Both the position numbers and the translations under genes were made by a program. 53,193 bases of DNA from Ignavibacteriaceae bacterium (GTDB taxonomy: Bacteria; Bacteroidota; Ignavibacteria; Ignavibacteriales; Ignavibacteriaceae), in contig JAHBUO010000003.1 in the NCBI GenBank assembly GCA_019638025.1, positions 1-53,193 on the forward strand, read 5' to 3'. Position 1 is the stretch's first letter. Each line of letters opens with the position of its first letter. A model generated the notes under the pieces. That model was given only the letters and a program-made list of their open reading frames with translations. It was not told the origin of the DNA and did no database searches. Shown piece after piece: positions 36,439 to 43,610 of this stretch.

Positions 36439-36450
36439 ATTGTATACAAT
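36439..36450. promoter_or_regulatory. Palindromic GntR-type operator
   Basis: ATTGTATACAAT is a perfect 12-bp palindrome, 23 bp upstream of the GntR gene start. Sites with a TTGTATACAA core are typical for FadR/FCD-type GntR proteins. Confidence 0.6.
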
Positions 36451-36490
36451 ATACATTTCTAATGTAGCATAAATATTTTTAAAATCAAAT

Positions 36491-36526
36491 AAAAAAAAGC
36501 TGTCAATGTAAATACATCAACAGCTT
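36491..36526 (-). terminator. Intrinsic terminator after the DUF2807 gene
   Basis: AAGCTGT (36497-36503) pairs with ACAGCTT (36520-36526), with an inner ATGT/ACAT stem. On the minus strand it is followed by a run of eight T. It isolates the GntR cluster from the gene upstream. Confidence 0.75.
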
Positions 36527-36548
36527 ATAATTTTTCAATTAAAGAAGT

Positions 36549-37259
36549 TTATTTTCCTTTTGATAAACCTGAACCGCCGCTAAAACTAGTATTGCCAAGA
36601 TTAGGGGTTCCATAATATTGTAGGTGAGAGCCACCACTTTGTGAGGTATTTAGAGTTCCTTCTATGTTTACAGAGCCATTTGATCCACCGGATAATTCTA
36701 TTTCGGCCTCTTTTACGACAAATTCTTTAAGGTTAAAAATTGAGCCACCTGATGAATTCAAAAATAAATTTTTACCGTTTCCCGAAATCTGAGATGAACT
36801 TCCTCCTGAGAGATTAACTTTTATATTCTGACATTTTAAGCTACCTTTAAAAGCAGAACCTCCCGACAGATTCAATAAAAAATGCTCATCTTCATTTTCC
36901 ATATCAATTTTTCCTCTACTGCCACCACTCAGGGATAGTCCGGTTAATTTAGGCATATTGATTGTAATCATCACTTCCCCTTTTGAAACCAGTGACCTTT
37001 CGGTGTAATAAAATTTCAATTTATCTCCTTCAACATCAACTGCCAAATATTCAAGTGTCCTGTCTCCTCCTTTTACTTCGATTGAATATGAATCAGATTG
37101 GATGATATTAACTTTCATTCCACTTGATACTGAAACTTTTTCAAAATCTGAATAATCATAATTTTTAATTACAGTTTCACCGCCACCTACCATTGTTGTA
37201 TAGGAACAGCTTGATAGTGTCAATAAAATTATTACAATAGGTAAAATAATTCTTTTCAT
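36549..37259 (-). CDS. DUF2807 (head GIN domain) lipoprotein
   Basis: A 236-residue predicted lipoprotein of the head GIN / DUF2807 family (PF10988). ATG 37259 is chosen because AAGGAGA lies just upstream (complement of 37264-37270) and the signal peptide MKRIILPIVIILLTLSSC fits from there, with Cys18. The body starts YDYSDFEKVSVSSGMKVNIIQ, the usual entry to this family, and continues as a beta-solenoid with a LSGGS motif repeated about seven times (LSGGSRGKI, LSGGSAFKG, LSGGSSSQI, SSGGSIFNL, LSGGSNGSV, QSGGSHLQY, FSGGSGLSK). Role unknown; such proteins are common surface or periplasmic factors in Bacteroidota. Confidence 0.9.
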   Translation of the reverse strand: MKRIILPIVIILLTLSSCSYTTMVGGGETVIKNYDYSDFEKVSVSSGMKVNIIQSDSYSIEVKGGDRTLEYLAVDVEGDKLKFYYTERSLVSKGEVMITINMPKLTGLSLSGGSRGKIDMENEDEHFLLNLSGGSAFKGSLKCQNIKVNLSGGSSSQISGNGKNLFLNSSGGSIFNLKEFVVKEAEIELSGGSNGSVNIEGTLNTSQSGGSHLQYYGTPNLGNTSFSGGSGLSKGK

Positions 37260-37427
37260 AAAATCTCCTTTTGTTGAATCCAAAAATACTTTATATAGTA
37301 GATAAATAGTATCATTTCTGATAAACGTCTTCTTTTGTTGATAAAAAGTCGATATATCTGATGAGAGAAATTTTTGAACTTAAATATTATTGCTATTTTT
37401 GAAGAAATCTTTTAACAAAAACTTGAA

Positions 37428-38435
37428 ATGACTAAAACACAGTTAACCATTTTACTTGTCGATGATGATACCAGCGTCATTCAACTACTTAAATCCTATT
37501 TGACAAAAAAGTATGATGTCAATATTGAAGTTGCTCTGAATGGTCTCGAAGCCCTTTTGGTTTTACGAGATAAAAAAATTGATTTAATATTCCTTGATAT
37601 TGCCATGCCTGAAATTAATGGACTTGAAGTTCTTGATGCAATTCGAAACGATGAAGAATTTAAGAGAATTCCTGTGGTGATAATGTCTTCAATTTCAAAA
37701 AAAGAGATAGTTCAACAAGCTCTAAAATTTGGAATATTTGATTATATCAGAAAACCGATAATTATTCATGAAGCATCAATTCGATTTGACCAGGTTATTA
37801 GAACAATTCAGCAAAAAAGCAGTTCGTCTTTAAAAGAAGAAATATTAGTTATAGATAATGATAAAAAGTTTATTGCCGAACTTGTTAAGCTTCTCGAATC
37901 ACGCTACTCAGTTTTAACTGCGGAGGATGGTGCGGAAGGATTTAAAATATTTTCTTCTCAACAACCCAAGATTATAATACTTGGTGAAAATATAAAAATT
38001 CTGAACGAAAAGTATTTGTCAAAGAAAATTAAAAATCATCCATCCGGAAAGAACACAAAAATTATATTAACTAGAACCAATAATGACTTAACAGATTCTG
38101 AAAAACAATACATCGATTTATTCGTAGAAAAAAACTATGTCTCAGAGATTTTTGATGATAATTATCAAAAACCTAAAAATCCATTTTCCTCTTTTAAAGA
38201 GTTTATTGAAGATGGTAAAAACGAGATAGAGAAATTAGAAGCTTACACAAAAATTCTTGGTTTAATTTCTGTCGATAGTTTTTCTGATGTCACTAAAGCT
38301 TATCGCGAAATGATGGCAAAATATCATCCGGATAAAGTTTCTCATCTGGGAGAAGAATTTCAACAATTTGCGATTATTAAGACAAGGGAAATCAATCGAG
38401 CTTATGATTTCTTCAAAAAATGGTTTAATTTTTAA
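37428..38435 (+). CDS. Response regulator fused to a J-domain (REC-degenerate REC-DnaJ)
   Basis: A 335-residue protein with an unusual order. Residues 5-128 are an intact receiver (Asp12-Asp13-Asp14, phospho-acceptor Asp57, Lys109). Residues 137-245 look like a second receiver with the acid pair kept (VIDND, 141-145) but with Gly186 where the phospho-Asp should be (IILGENI), so it is probably not phosphorylated. Residues 274-335 form a J-domain with the HPD motif at 300-302 (AKYHPDKVSHLG) and EINRAYDFFKKW. J-domains stimulate the ATPase of DnaK-type chaperones. The protein may link phospho-signals to chaperone action (inference). It runs tail to tail into a PAS histidine kinase gene with a four-base overlap. 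Confidence 0.85.
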   Translation: MTKTQLTILLVDDDTSVIQLLKSYLTKKYDVNIEVALNGLEALLVLRDKKIDLIFLDIAMPEINGLEVLDAIRNDEEFKRIPVVIMSSISKKEIVQQALKFGIFDYIRKPIIIHEASIRFDQVIRTIQQKSSSSLKEEILVIDNDKKFIAELVKLLESRYSVLTAEDGAEGFKIFSSQQPKIIILGENIKILNEKYLSKKIKNHPSGKNTKIILTRTNNDLTDSEKQYIDLFVEKNYVSEIFDDNYQKPKNPFSSFKEFIEDGKNEIEKLEAYTKILGLISVDSFSDVTKAYREMMAKYHPDKVSHLGEEFQQFAIIKTREINRAYDFFKKWFNF

Positions 38436-40006
38436 CCACGTTTTGGCAATTGAACCATAAATGTTGTCCCTTTTCCAATTTTACTCTCACAAGTTATTTC
38501 GCCCTTATTAATCTTAAGCAATTCTTTACAGAGGATTAAACCAAGCCCTGTACCTTTTTCATTCTCAGTACCATATGTAGAATTACTTTCAGAAAAACTG
38601 AATAATTTTTGAAGTCGCTCCTCAGCAATCCCCTTATCTTGAATGTACAAGTAACATAACCCATTTTTTTCAGAAATGTTTATATTGACACGTGAGTTTC
38701 TATTTGAAAATTTTATTGCATTATGGAGTAAGTTTTTAATTATAGATAAGCACATATCTTCATCCGCAAAAACAAAAATGTCATCCGTCATTTCGATATT
38801 TATGTCAACAGCTTTTGGAATTGAGAACTTTTTCAAATTGATTACAACATCGAGTATTAAATCACAGATATTGAAATTAGTAGGTTCAAATTTTACTCTT
38901 CCGGTTTGAGTTCTTGCCCACTCGAGTAAGTTTTGCAACAAATCAAGTGTTTCTTTTATGTTTGATTGAAGATCTGTAACATAGTCTTTTATTTCATCTT
39001 TTGACAAATGTTCTAAATCACTTAAGATTAAATCTGTAAAACCGAGTAAACCTGTAAACGGACCCCGCAAGTCGTGAGCAATTATCGAGAAAAACTTATC
39101 CTTTGCGGCGTTCAACTCTTTTAATCGATTTTGAGAATCAATAAGTTCTTCTTGAACTTTTTTTAACTCAGTTATGTCACGAGAAGTTGCCACGATTCCC
39201 TTAATCTCATTATTTTTATCAAAGTAAGGAGAATAAGTGATACTCATATATCGCTTGCCGGCGTTTTGGAAGTAAATCCAATTCTCAAATTTTACTATTT
39301 CCCCATTTAAACTTTTATCCAGTTTCTCCTTAAAAAATGAATAGAACAATTCATTGCCAACAAGTTCAGGTAAAGATTTTCCAATTATTTCGTCTCCGGT
39401 TTTTCCGGTAAAATTTAGATTGGCTGTGTTAACAATTCTATAAATATAATTTTTGTCGATAAGAGAAATCAAGTCAGGAGTTGCTGAAACAATTCGTTCA
39501 TAACGATTAATAATTTCACCTGATTGAAATACATCTCCGGCTTCTCTGAGTAAGATACACTTTCCACAAGCAAGACCCTTTTCATCAAAGAGCGGGAAAA
39601 TAGAAACACTAAATTTTTTCTCAACCCCCTTTTTGTTCGAAATGTTAATTATTAGAAAATTAAACTGCTCAGTGTTTTCTTTTGAATTTATTGAGTCAAT
39701 TAATTTTTCTTTATCATGCAGATTCACTAAACTGATGAGAATATCCGGATTTTTCAGAATGTCAGCAGATTTCACTCCAAAGATTTTTTGCGAAGAGTCG
39801 GAAACAAATAATACTTTGCCATCTAAAGAGAGGATAAGACTTAATTCATCACTTTCATTTAAAAGTTTTTTAAACCCAAGTAATTCTGCTTGAGTTATCG
39901 CTAATTTTTCGGTTAATTTATAATTTTCACTTTCAATTTGCTGAAGGAGAGTTAGCAACTCAGCATAATTTAGGTCAAATTTTGATGGCTCTGAATCAGA
40001 AATCAT
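38432..40006 (-). CDS. PAS-domain sensor histidine kinase (soluble)
   Basis: A 524-residue kinase without membrane helices. A coiled coil (15-55), two PAS domains (about 55-155 and 165-285), a HisKA domain with phospho-acceptor His311 (IIAHDLRGPFTG) and an ATPase domain with NLLHNAIKFS (424-433), DKGI (457-460) and GTGLGL (485-490). The G1 box is short: it reads DKGIAEERL, lacking the usual second Gly of DxGxG. The first PAS contains two cysteines (ACGKC near 146-150) that might bind metal or sense redox (inference). It converges on the receiver-J-domain gene, the likely partner, and diverges from the gene at 40134. Confidence 0.9.
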   Translation of the reverse strand: MISDSEPSKFDLNYAELLTLLQQIESENYKLTEKLAITQAELLGFKKLLNESDELSLILSLDGKVLFVSDSSQKIFGVKSADILKNPDILISLVNLHDKEKLIDSINSKENTEQFNFLIINISNKKGVEKKFSVSIFPLFDEKGLACGKCILLREAGDVFQSGEIINRYERIVSATPDLISLIDKNYIYRIVNTANLNFTGKTGDEIIGKSLPELVGNELFYSFFKEKLDKSLNGEIVKFENWIYFQNAGKRYMSITYSPYFDKNNEIKGIVATSRDITELKKVQEELIDSQNRLKELNAAKDKFFSIIAHDLRGPFTGLLGFTDLILSDLEHLSKDEIKDYVTDLQSNIKETLDLLQNLLEWARTQTGRVKFEPTNFNICDLILDVVINLKKFSIPKAVDINIEMTDDIFVFADEDMCLSIIKNLLHNAIKFSNRNSRVNINISEKNGLCYLYIQDKGIAEERLQKLFSFSESNSTYGTENEKGTGLGLILCKELLKINKGEITCESKIGKGTTFMVQLPKRG

Positions 40007-40133
40007 TTTGAAGTGTTAAAAAATATTTATAGTTTGCTAAAAATAGAAATCTCATTATGCAAAACAAAATTCTTTTCTCACAGAGAGAAAATTTTTGTAG
40101 ATTTAGCAGTCATATTTTATATAATTTGGATTT

Positions 40134-41027
40134 ATGGAAAGTACTGAACGCAAAAAAATAAGATTGAGAATTACTCCCTCACAAAAAAATCGTCTTGAGT
40201 ATCTTCTAGAAAAATACAAGTACATTGTTCGGGGAATTGAAACTGATTACATTGATTTTGAACCTGAAAATAATTTATTTAACTATACACTATCGGTCGG
40301 ATCAAAAAGTTACTTTTACATTCTAATCGAGACACTAGCCCTTAATGGATTTAAAATTGAATCTAATGATAAAAAAGTAAATGAAATTATTGACCAGGTC
40401 GCTGAGAAGTATCGAAATGATTTAGTAAAATTTGCACAAACTCTCGAACAAGATAAAAAAATCGATAAAACACACGGTTCGATTGACAAACTGATTGAAC
40501 AGGGTAACTATAAAGATTTAATAAAAATATCCAAAGATATAACTTACAATACTGATACTATTAATCTTGCCAAATCAACAATTACCCTCTCTGTTACAAA
40601 TGCAATTGTTAAAAGCATAGAAAAAGCTGCAAAGCATAAATATGAAACAGAAAAAACTATCGAACAATTAATTTCTGTTGCATCAGATACCACACTTAAA
40701 CTCCACAATTGTGATCAACTAATGGAGCAAGCCGGAATTGTAGCAATCGAACTTGCAGCTAAAAGTCAGGATACCCTCCTAACATTGGTAAAACTGAGTA
40801 ATATGAAAAATCTTGACTACGTACTTAATATAAAAGCCGCCTTGAAGTTTGGTGAAATTGTAATGGAAGACCCTAACAAATACAATTATGAAATTTCAAA
40901 AGCTTTGAGAGAACTCAATACAAGATGGTTAGATAATATCTTTGATTCAATTTCTAAAAAACTCTCTCCTGAAGAGATTGAACTGTACAACACCACTATT
41001 GATTTTATAAAGTCGAAGCGGGGATAG
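40134..41027 (+). CDS. Unrecognised helical protein
   Basis: A 297-residue soluble protein that I do not recognise. The N-terminal 85 residues look alpha/beta (KKIRLRITPSQKNRLEYLLE, then IDFEPENNLFNYTLSVGSKSYFYILIETL); the rest is helical, with regularly spaced units such as SVTNAIVKSIEKAAKHKYE and QAGIVAIELAAKSQDTLLTL that recall HEAT-like repeats. There is no signal peptide or membrane helix. It diverges from the PAS histidine kinase with a 127-bp shared upstream region, so it could be co-regulated with the signalling genes. It is followed by 206 bp before etfB. A true gene by length, coding pattern and strong start; function unknown. Confidence 0.7.
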   Translation: MESTERKKIRLRITPSQKNRLEYLLEKYKYIVRGIETDYIDFEPENNLFNYTLSVGSKSYFYILIETLALNGFKIESNDKKVNEIIDQVAEKYRNDLVKFAQTLEQDKKIDKTHGSIDKLIEQGNYKDLIKISKDITYNTDTINLAKSTITLSVTNAIVKSIEKAAKHKYETEKTIEQLISVASDTTLKLHNCDQLMEQAGIVAIELAAKSQDTLLTLVKLSNMKNLDYVLNIKAALKFGEIVMEDPNKYNYEISKALRELNTRWLDNIFDSISKKLSPEEIELYNTTIDFIKSKRG

Positions 41028-41171
41028 TGAAAATTAATTTTTTCATTTTTTGAATATTCTACTGCTGATAACTTAAAGTTAAACAAATCAGAAAATAATT
41101 GCTATTGGCACAAAATTCTCTTCTCGATTACTATTATAAAATAACTACATAAATTATACTCACTAATTATT

Positions 41172-41200
41172 TTGATTATCTTAAAAAGTGTGGTTATTTT
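41172..41200 (+). promoter_or_regulatory. Possible promoter of the etf operon
   Basis: TTGATT (41172-41177) and TATTTT (41195-41200) with a 17-base spacer, 33 bp before the etfB start. The start itself has a strong GGAGGT at 41225-41230. Confidence 0.35.
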
Positions 41201-41233
41201 TATCACAATAAATTATTCTATTACGGAGGTAAA

Positions 41234-41980
41234 ATGAAAATTGTAGTGTGCGTTAGCCACGTTCCAGATACCGCAACAAAAATCAAAATTGCAAGTGATT
41301 TAAAAAGCATCGAACAAAACGGTGTTTCTTTTATTCTTAATCCTTATGATGAATTTGCAATTGAAGAAGCATTAAAAACAAAAGAAAAAGTCGGCGGTGA
41401 AGTAATCGTTTTGAGTGTTGGATCAGACTCAAACAAGGAGACCATTAGAAAAGCTTTAGCAATGGGAGTTGATGAAGGAGTTCATATAAAATGTGATGCT
41501 CAAATTGATTCTTTCAATGTTGCAAAGGCTCTCTCGGATGAGATTAAAAATCTTGGTGCTGAACTTGTGTTTATGGGTAAACAATCAGTTGATTATGATA
41601 ATGGAATTGTTGGTTCACTGACTGCAGCGATGTTAGATTATTCAATTGCAACAGTTTGTGTGGCTTTCGAATTAAATGATAATTCAATTACAGTTGAAAG
41701 AGAGATTGAAGGTGGTCGAGAGGTTGTTCATATGACTTTACCGGCGGTAATTACGACTCAAAAAGGATTAAACGAACCACGTTATGCCTCACTAAAAGGG
41801 ATAATGGCAGCAAAAAAGAAAACTATTTCAGAGAAGGTTTACTCACCCATTCCAAACCAAGTTGATTTAGTCGAGATGAAAAATCCGCAACCCAAAAATC
41901 CCGGTCGCATTATTGGAACAGATGCCTCAGCAGTTCCTGAATTAGTTAAATTATTAAAAGAAGAAGCAAAAGTTTTTTAA
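41234..41980 (+). CDS. etfB: Electron transfer flavoprotein, beta subunit
   Basis: A 248-residue ETF beta subunit. It shows the family start (MKIVVCVSHVPDTATKIKI), NPYDEFAIEEALKTKE, the nucleotide-binding GSDSNKETIRKALAMGVDEG and the typical GKQSVDYDNGIVG loop. ETF takes electrons from FAD-linked dehydrogenases and passes them to a membrane quinone reductase or a bifurcating partner. A strong Shine-Dalgarno GGAGGT at 41225-41230 supports the ATG. The alpha subunit follows nine bases later. No acyl-CoA dehydrogenase or ETF-quinone reductase gene is in the window, so the electron donor here is not shown. Confidence 0.95.
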   Translation: MKIVVCVSHVPDTATKIKIASDLKSIEQNGVSFILNPYDEFAIEEALKTKEKVGGEVIVLSVGSDSNKETIRKALAMGVDEGVHIKCDAQIDSFNVAKALSDEIKNLGAELVFMGKQSVDYDNGIVGSLTAAMLDYSIATVCVAFELNDNSITVEREIEGGREVVHMTLPAVITTQKGLNEPRYASLKGIMAAKKKTISEKVYSPIPNQVDLVEMKNPQPKNPGRIIGTDASAVPELVKLLKEEAKVF

Positions 41981-41989
41981 GGAAATATT

Positions 41990-42958
41990 ATGGCAAATAA
42001 AATTTTAGTTTTTTTAGAACAACGAGATGGTATTATTAAAAAAGGTTCTTTGGAAGCAGCTTCTAAAGCCGTTGAACTATCAGGCTCGCTTAATTCTGAA
42101 GTTAGTGGTATAATTATTGGGAATGAAATTTCTAATCTTGATGATATTAAAAAAGTTGGTGTAAAAGAAGTATCCATTTACAAGAATTCAGAATTGACTA
42201 ATTATTCCTCTTCAGCTTATAGCCAAATTTTAATAGATGCTGTAAAAGGTGAAGGTGCTAATTACATCATTTTATCAAATACTTCACTTGGACGCGATTT
42301 AGCTCCATTAGTTTCTGTAAAACTTGAAGCCGGTTTAGTAGTTGATGCCGTTTCTCTTTCAGTTGAAAATGAAAACTTGTTAATCACCAGACCTGTTTAT
42401 GCAGGAAAAGCTTTGGAAGTTGTAAAAATCACAACGGATGTTAAAGTAGTTTCATTAAGACCTAATGTTTTTAAGGCAGAATTTACTGATAATAGTGAAT
42501 TATCCATCAAGACTAATGATGTTAGTAGTCCTAATTTATCAACAAAAGTAACAGAGATAAAAAAATCAGAAGGTAAACTCGATGTAGCTGAAGCAGATAT
42601 AATTGTATCCGGTGGAAGAGGATTAAAAGAAGCTCAAAATTTCAGCTTGATTGAAAATTTAGCGGAAACTTTGGGTGCAGCTGTAGGAGCATCACGCGCA
42701 GTTGTTGATGCCGGTTGGAGACCACATAGAGAACAAGTTGGTCAAACCGGAAAAACCGTCTCCCCAACATTATACATCGCTTGTGGAATATCTGGTGCAA
42801 TTCAACATTTGGCAGGTATGTCATCATCAAAATATATTGTTGCTATCAACAAAGACAAAGATGCCCCAATATTTTCAGTTGCTGATTATGGAATTGCAGG
42901 TGATCTTTTTGAAATTCTTCCGGTCTTAACTGAAGAAATTAAAAAAGTTAAAGAATAA
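41990..42958 (+). CDS. etfA: Electron transfer flavoprotein, alpha subunit
   Basis: A 322-residue ETF alpha subunit, the FAD-binding partner of etfB. The C-terminal FAD domain is clear: VSGGRGLKEAQNFSLIENLA, GAAVGASRAVVDAGWRPHREQVGQTGKTVSPTLYIACGISGAIQH (a run of the family's FAD contacts, given in parts: GASRAVVDAGW, QVGQTGKTV, CGISGAIQH), and the closing INKDKDAPIFSVADYGI. The length is normal for the family. Its stop overlaps the Shine-Dalgarno of the next gene, so the three genes are likely one operon. The N-terminal half is shorter than in bifurcating types and has no ferredoxin domain. Confidence 0.95.
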   Translation: MANKILVFLEQRDGIIKKGSLEAASKAVELSGSLNSEVSGIIIGNEISNLDDIKKVGVKEVSIYKNSELTNYSSSAYSQILIDAVKGEGANYIILSNTSLGRDLAPLVSVKLEAGLVVDAVSLSVENENLLITRPVYAGKALEVVKITTDVKVVSLRPNVFKAEFTDNSELSIKTNDVSSPNLSTKVTEIKKSEGKLDVAEADIIVSGGRGLKEAQNFSLIENLAETLGAAVGASRAVVDAGWRPHREQVGQTGKTVSPTLYIACGISGAIQHLAGMSSSKYIVAINKDKDAPIFSVADYGIAGDLFEILPVLTEEIKKVKE

Positions 42959-42962
42959 GGAG
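42957..42962 (+). promoter_or_regulatory. Shine-Dalgarno that fixes a TTG start
   Basis: AAGGAG at 42957-42962, overlapping the etfA stop, is six bases before TTG 42969. The nuclease frame holds no other Met codon, so this site decides the start. Confidence 0.8.
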
Positions 42963-42968
42963 TTTCTT

Positions 42969-43559
42969 TTGCACAAAGTTGAATGCGAAATAATAGGTAT
43001 TTCTGCAAATCCCACCGGTGGAGTTCATGCTCTTTTACTAAAAGAAGTATTTGGACTTCGCCGATTTCCGATTTTAATTGGTCAATTTGAAGCGACTGCA
43101 ATTGCAACTGAATTAGAAGGAAATAAGCCGCCCCGACCACTGACACACGATTTAATAAAAAACATTATTGAAAACCTTGGGGCTACTATTTTACATGTGG
43201 AAATAACTGATCTAATAAATAATACTTATCATGCAAAAATTGTACTTGATCTATCATCACTAACAAATGAGATTGATTCAAGGCCAAGCGATGCTATTGC
43301 ACTTGCCCTAAGAGCTCAAGTTCCAATCTATGTTAATGAAGATATTCTAAACCAAGTAGGTTTTGTTCCGATTAATGAACAAAATGCAAACGAAGAATTT
43401 TCGGACGAGGAGATTGATAAGGTTTCTGAACCATTGAAAACAAAAGAAGCTAAATTATCAGCAATTCAAAATCAATTAAGAGAAGCTATAGAAGCTGAGG
43501 AATATGAGCGTGCTGCAAAATTAAGAGATGAGTTAAATAGACTTCAGGGAAATAATTAG
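42969..43559 (+). CDS. Bifunctional nuclease family protein with UVR motif
   Basis: A 196-residue protein. Residues 1-135 form a bifunctional nuclease (BFN, DUF151) domain with the marks LKEVFGLRRFPILIGQFEA, RPLTHDLI and SRPSDAIALALRAQVPIYV. Residues about 160-196 form a UvrB/UvrC-type motif (AIEAEEYERAAKLRDEL), a protein-protein contact helix pair. This two-part layout is common in Bacteroidota. Translation starts at TTG 42969 with a good Shine-Dalgarno; there is no in-frame ATG at all. The nuclease activity of this family is shown in few cases, so its role here is open. It forms the end of the etf transcript, followed by a terminator. Confidence 0.88.
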   Translation: MHKVECEIIGISANPTGGVHALLLKEVFGLRRFPILIGQFEATAIATELEGNKPPRPLTHDLIKNIIENLGATILHVEITDLINNTYHAKIVLDLSSLTNEIDSRPSDAIALALRAQVPIYVNEDILNQVGFVPINEQNANEEFSDEEIDKVSEPLKTKEAKLSAIQNQLREAIEAEEYERAAKLRDELNRLQGNN

Positions 43560-43570
43560 GCAGAAAAAAT

Positions 43571-43605
43571 AGAGACGATGGGATTACCCTATCGTCTCTA
43601 TTTTA
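43571..43605. terminator. Bidirectional terminator
   Basis: AGAGACGAT (43571-43579) pairs with ATCGTCTCT (43591-43599), with GGG/CCC inside and a T-run after; A-rich sequence before it gives a T-run on the other strand. It lies between the convergent nuclease and transporter genes. Confidence 0.8.
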
Positions 43606-43610
43606 AATTA

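Noticed and set aside
36491..36526. Nested hairpin as a riboswitch or small RNA
   Set aside because: It is followed by eight T on the minus strand right after a stop codon, so a plain terminator explains it.
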